A stretch of DNA of 9,833 nt from CAWULT01 sp963923455 (GTDB taxonomy: Bacteria; Acidobacteriota; Vicinamibacteria; Vicinamibacterales; UBA2999), in NCBI GenBank assembly GCA_963923455.1, contig CAWULT010000152.1, forward strand, positions 1 to 9,833, read 5' to 3'. Shown one piece after another: positions 6,949-9,833 of the stretch (position 1 is its first letter; every line of letters starts with the position of its first letter). The position numbers were made by a program, and so were the translations under genes. A model generated the notes under the pieces. That model had not been told where the DNA came from. It ran no database searches and saw only the letters and a program-made list of their open reading frames with translations.

Positions 6949-7797
6949 ATGACGACGCCTGGTTCGCCCCGGCCCACCGTGGGCCCTGCCGGTCGCACCA
7001 CCACGTGGTACTTCGTCCTGGCCTATGCGATCTCGTGGGTCCTCTGGGCGCCGATTGTCGCCGAGGCTCGGGGCTGGGTGCACTGGCGGGTCCCGTTCGC
7101 GCTCTACTACCTGGGCTCCTTCGGGCCGGGCGCTTCAGCCGTGATCGTCACAGCGCTCACGGAAGGCCGTGCCGGGCTTCGCGCGCTGCTCGGCCGCATC
7201 CTGCACTGGCGCTTCGGCGTTCGCTACTACGCGTTCGCCGTGCTGGCGCCGGTCGGATTGTTCGGTCTGGCGTGTGGGATCGAGCGGGCCCTGACAGGCG
7301 CGTGGCCCGACTGGCGGTTGCTGGGCCAGGCCGACTACCTCCCGGACCTGGGCCCTTTCGGCGTGCTCGCGCTGTGGTGCGCCACCTTTGGCCTTGGTGA
7401 GGAGACGGGCTGGCGGGGGTTCGCGTTGCCCCGTCTGCAACGCACGCGCACCGCCGCGTCCGCCACACTGGCCCTCGCCCTGCTGTGGGCCGGCTGGCAC
7501 CTGCCGGCCTTCTTCTTCCGCGACACCTACGTCGAGCTCGGCGTGATGGCCTTCCCGCTCTTCGCTGGCATGCTGATCTTCTCGACGATGGTGTTCACCT
7601 GGCTCTACAACAGCACGGGCGGCAGCGTGCTCGCCGCGATCCTCTTCCACGCGGTCTTCAACTGGCTGTCGGTGTCGGAGGCAGGCGGGCGGTTCGCACC
7701 CGTCATCATGAGCGCGCCCATGGTGCTGTGGGCCCTCTACGTCGTACGCCGCTACGGACAGGAGAACGTGGCCCCGGTGACCAAGCAGGTTGCCTGA
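6949..7797 (+). CDS. CPBP family intramembrane glutamic endopeptidase
   Basis: A 282-residue multi-span inner-membrane protein. Hydrophobic segments fall at about 19-38, 50-70, 92-112, 134-150, 170-190, 197-220, 226-243 and 250-267. All CPBP (ABI, Rce1-like) motifs are present: EETGWR with Glu151, Glu152 and Arg156; WAGWH with His184; and FHAVFN with His234 and Asn238. These form the intramembrane active site, so the protein should be catalytically competent. The family processes prenylated proteins in eukaryotes; in bacteria, roles include bacteriocin self-immunity and signal processing. The substrate here is unknown. The start lies 7 bases after the esterase stop with only a weak GGCGG as Shine-Dalgarno, so translation may be coupled. 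A short Pro/Gly-rich N-terminus (1-16) precedes the first span. Whether it matures one of the neighbouring exported proteins is speculation. Confidence 0.93.
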   Translation: MTTPGSPRPTVGPAGRTTTWYFVLAYAISWVLWAPIVAEARGWVHWRVPFALYYLGSFGPGASAVIVTALTEGRAGLRALLGRILHWRFGVRYYAFAVLAPVGLFGLACGIERALTGAWPDWRLLGQADYLPDLGPFGVLALWCATFGLGEETGWRGFALPRLQRTRTAASATLALALLWAGWHLPAFFFRDTYVELGVMAFPLFAGMLIFSTMVFTWLYNSTGGSVLAAILFHAVFNWLSVSEAGGRFAPVIMSAPMVLWALYVVRRYGQENVAPVTKQVA

Positions 7798-7824
7798 CAC
7801 CAGGTAGCACTGGTCGACACCCAC

Positions 7825-9510
7825 ATGACGCATCGTCACTGGCCCCTCGCATTCGTCGTCGCCGCCGTCACCTCCATGGGGCAGGCGCACGGCCAGGTCA
7901 GCGCATTCCGGCCCGTCACGGACGCGATGCTCGAGCGCCCGGACGCCGGCGACTGGCTGCACTGGCGGCGGACGCTCGACGGGCAGGCCCACAGCCCGCT
8001 GACGCAGGTCAACCGGACGAACGCGCGGCGGCTGCAGCTCGCGTGGGGCTGGAGCCTCGCGCCCGGCACGAGCGAGCCGGGCCCGGTCGTGCACGACGGC
8101 ATCATGTACGTGGGACAGGCCCTTGGCGTCGTGCACGCCCTGGACGCCGCCACCGGCGATCTCCTGTGGGAATACGCGCACAGGTTCGACCGGTCGCCCG
8201 ACGTGAGCCTCCCGAGCCGGCTGCGCTCCATCGCCGTTGCCGGCGACGTGGTGCTGCTGGCCACGCCGAACGCCCATCTCGTCGCGCTCGACGCCCGGAC
8301 CGGCAAGGTGGTCTGGGACCACACCGTGGCCGACGAGCGGCTGGGCTACCGCTATACGAGCGGCCCGATCGTCGTGCGAGGGAAGGTCATCGCCGGCATG
8401 ACGGGGTGCGAGCGCTACAAGGACGACGTGTGCTTCATCTCCGCCCACGACCTGCGCAGCGGGCGTGAATTGTGGCGCGTGTCGACCGTCGCGCGCCCTG
8501 GCGAACCCGGTGGCGACTCGTGGGGCGACCTGCCGCTGAAGCGGCGCGCCGGCGCCGACGCGTGGATTCCCGGCAGCTACGACCCGGTGGCGAACCTCGT
8601 GTACTGGTCCGTGGCGCAGGCGAAGCCATGGGCCCGAATCTCACGCGGCACCGACGGCGATGCGCTCTACACCAACAGTACCCTTGCGATCGACCCCGAC
8701 ACCGGCACGGTCACGTGGTACCGCCAGTTCGTCCCTGGCGAGACCCACGACATGGACGAAGTGTTCGAGAGCGTCCTGATCGACCGCGCAGGCCGCCGGT
8801 CGCTGTTCAAGATGGGCAAGCTCGGCATCCTGTGGCAGGTCGACCGGACGAACGGGCGGTTCATCGCCGCCCACGACCTCGGATATCAGACACTGGTGGA
8901 CGTCGACCCCGCGAACGGCCAGGTCACCTACCGGCCGGGCATGCTGCCCAGGCCCGGCGTGGAGCTCGAGTTCTGCCCAGACATCCAGGGTGTGCGCGGC
9001 TGGCATGCGATGGCGTACGACCCAGCCACACGCGCGCTCATCATCCCGGTTCACCCGGCGTGCCAGAAGGCCACCTACTCCGATGCGGTCGAGCGTGAGA
9101 ACCTGGCGCAGCCCACCGTCTACGGCAACAACCCGCGCTACAACGGCTACCAGGGCGGCCCTTCCTCGGCGCATCCGCTGATGAAGGGTCAGGCAGGGGC
9201 GCTCGTCGCCATGGACGTCGACACCGGACACGTGCGCTGGCAGGTGCCGATGCGCAGCGCGCCGTCGATCTCCACGCTGACGACCGCCGGCGGCCTCACG
9301 GTGAACGGCGACGGCGACCGGCATCTGTACGTGTACGACACGTCGACCGGCAAGGTGCTGTTCCAGACGCGTCTGCCGGCCCCGCTCGACGGGTCGGCGA
9401 TCACCTACACGGCGCGTGGCCGTCAGTACATCGCCGTGGGCACGCGGTCGGCAGGCCGGCGGCCGGGCAACGCCATCTACGCGTTCGCGCTGCCGGACGG
9501 CGCCAGGTAG
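7825..9510 (+). CDS. PQQ-dependent alcohol dehydrogenase-like quinoprotein (beta-propeller)
   Basis: A 561-residue protein with a signal peptide at 1-23 (ending QAHG), so periplasmic. Propeller 'W-motif' repeats run through it: HALDAATGDLLWEY (104-117), VALDARTGKVVWDH (153-166), LAIDPDTGTVTWYR (287-300), VAMDVDTGHVRWQV (461-474), YVYDTSTGKVLFQT (502-515). N-terminal SPLTQVNRTNARRLQLAWGW matches the methanol/ethanol dehydrogenase family. Conserved points: Glu196 (GCERY) at the metal-ligand position, Asp309 at the catalytic base position, DRTNG (340-344), FCP...GW.AMAYDP (383-400) and PAC (411-413). Asp311, two residues after Asp309, matches the marker of lanthanide-dependent enzymes. Odd points: the usual GTGN is replaced by SVAQ (262-265), the Arg before the DRTNG strand appears as Lys332, and the vicinal Cys pair is absent. 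No C-terminal haem domain is present. Likely an oxidase of alcohols or sugars using PQQ, but activity is not certain. 27 bases separate it from the CPBP gene; no strong Shine-Dalgarno is visible. Confidence 0.9.
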   Translation: MTHRHWPLAFVVAAVTSMGQAHGQVSAFRPVTDAMLERPDAGDWLHWRRTLDGQAHSPLTQVNRTNARRLQLAWGWSLAPGTSEPGPVVHDGIMYVGQALGVVHALDAATGDLLWEYAHRFDRSPDVSLPSRLRSIAVAGDVVLLATPNAHLVALDARTGKVVWDHTVADERLGYRYTSGPIVVRGKVIAGMTGCERYKDDVCFISAHDLRSGRELWRVSTVARPGEPGGDSWGDLPLKRRAGADAWIPGSYDPVANLVYWSVAQAKPWARISRGTDGDALYTNSTLAIDPDTGTVTWYRQFVPGETHDMDEVFESVLIDRAGRRSLFKMGKLGILWQVDRTNGRFIAAHDLGYQTLVDVDPANGQVTYRPGMLPRPGVELEFCPDIQGVRGWHAMAYDPATRALIIPVHPACQKATYSDAVERENLAQPTVYGNNPRYNGYQGGPSSAHPLMKGQAGALVAMDVDTGHVRWQVPMRSAPSISTLTTAGGLTVNGDGDRHLYVYDTSTGKVLFQTRLPAPLDGSAITYTARGRQYIAVGTRSAGRRPGNAIYAFALPDGAR

Positions 9511-9616
9511 ACCGAGAACCCGGCAAAGAACACCGCGTCGGGACAGAGGTCCGTCGTCTGGAGCGCCGTCGCGGAGTTCCACGCCCTCGCCACGGCGTCG
9601 CCGGCCTGAAGGACGG

Positions 9617-9645
9617 CGGGGCCGGGCCACGCGGGCCCGACCCCG
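9617..9645. terminator. GC hairpin in convergent gap, probable bidirectional terminator
   Basis: Left arm 9617-9628 pairs with right arm 9634-9645 over 12 positions with a single C-A mismatch and a 5-base loop (9629-9633). It sits between the ends of the PQQ gene (stop at 9508-9510) and the opposing hydrolase gene (stop at 9654-9656), where a terminator for both would be expected. There is no T-tract on either side, so an intrinsic terminator of classic form is not shown. Confidence 0.5.
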
Positions 9646-9653
9646 TGAGAACG

Positions 9654-9819
9654 CTACCGCGACGCGGTGGTCGGCAGCGGCAGCCCCAGAATCTTCGCGG
9701 GGTTGACCTTCAGCATCAGGTCGATCTCGCGCTCGGTGAAGCCGTTCGCCCGAAGGAGTTTCGCGCAGTTGGCCAGCGCGTCCGGCTGCCAGTTCGAATT
9801 GAGCTGCCCGGTGTCGCTC
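9654..9819 (-). CDS. Metal-dependent hydrolase (amidohydrolase or dipeptidase-like), C-terminal fragment
   Basis: Only the last 54 whole codons are present, read on the minus strand from about 9818 to a TAG at 9654-9656. The fragment runs from SDTGQLNSNW through DALANCAKLLRANGFTEREIDLMLKVNPAKILGLPLP to TTASR. The sequence 'helix, GFTEREID helix, NPAKILGL' is the usual C-terminal end of TIM-barrel metal hydrolases, where the barrel's last Asp (as in SDTG) is followed by two helices and an N-A/R-x-LGL ending. The subfamily (amidohydrolase, phosphotriesterase-like or peptidase M19) cannot be fixed from this piece. Its start lies outside the window. It is convergent with the PQQ gene. The open frame continues through the terminal 14 bases, but those are adapter and should not be translated. 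Confidence 0.6.
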
Positions 9820-9833
9820 CTGTCTCTTATACA
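9820..9833 (+). other. Tn5/Nextera mosaic-end adapter remnant
   Basis: The last 14 bases, CTGTCTCTTATACA, are identical to the first 14 of the 19-base Tn5 mosaic-end adapter as read at the end of Nextera inserts. It is a library artefact and not genomic sequence; genomic sequence ends at about 9819. Confidence 0.93.

Noticed and set aside
6949..7797. CPBP protease as part of a bacteriocin immunity or defence system
   Set aside because: No bacteriocin precursor, radical-SAM, ABC exporter or toxin gene is nearby; the neighbours are exported hydrolase and quinoprotein genes.
7799..7814. Small inverted repeat ACCAG-N6-CTGGT between the CPBP and quinoprotein genes
   Set aside because: A 5-bp stem without a T-tract in a 27-base gap is too weak to call a terminator or operator.
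9494..9653. Open reading on both strands in the convergent gap, including a minus-strand stretch ending FFAGFSVYLAPSG
   Set aside because: No start codon with a ribosome site, no recognised domain, and it runs past the stops of both flanking genes. Most likely chance openness in GC-rich DNA; a profile search of the roughly 50-residue peptide would settle whether it is a gene remnant.

Overview
This is a GC-rich (roughly 70% by eye) window with eight real genes or gene parts on two divergent arms, plus the tail of a ninth. The gene content is secreted DUF1592-type planctomycete-like cytochrome, exported ankyrin-repeat protein, winged-helix/TPR regulator, DUF6152 protein, a secreted 'GRWDGD' protein, PHB-depolymerase-like esterase, CPBP protease and PQQ beta-propeller. 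That combination is typical of soil Acidobacteriota, most likely class Vicinamibacteria. This is inference from gene families; no rRNA or marker gene is present. The last 14 bases match the Tn5/Nextera mosaic-end adapter, so the window is very probably the untrimmed end of a contig from a Nextera-type shotgun library, perhaps metagenomic.

Left arm, minus strand (4602 down to 1): a winged-helix + TPR regulator (3367-4602), then an AT-richer gap carrying a possible promoter, then a two-gene operon. The operon consists of an exported ankyrin-repeat protein (1703-3259, GTG start) and a c-type cytochrome with DUF1587/DUF1595/DUF1592 domains (1706 to beyond base 1). The two are joined by a 4-base ATGA stop/start overlap. 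The cytochrome gene is cut by the left edge.

Right arm, plus strand (4746 to 9510): five closely spaced genes, probably one transcript: DUF6152 secreted protein, secreted 'GRWDGD' protein, PHB depolymerase/feruloyl-esterase-like hydrolase, CPBP intramembrane protease and a PQQ-dependent dehydrogenase-like beta-propeller protein. Four of the five carry signal peptides and one is a multi-span membrane protein, so the whole arm acts at or outside the inner membrane. A plausible but unproven reading is exported breakdown of an ester-containing substrate followed by periplasmic alcohol oxidation. The divergent wHTH-TPR protein is the obvious candidate regulator.

Right edge: a 143-base convergent gap with a strong GC hairpin, then the C-terminal 54 codons of a metal-dependent hydrolase on the minus strand, then the adapter. 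All gaps between genes are under 150 bases. I see no tRNA, rRNA, CRISPR, insertion sequence or phage gene. I did not find a clearly new system; the most interesting points are a lanthanide-type Asp-x-Asp in a PQQ protein with several altered active-site positions, and the coupled ankyrin/cytochrome operon.
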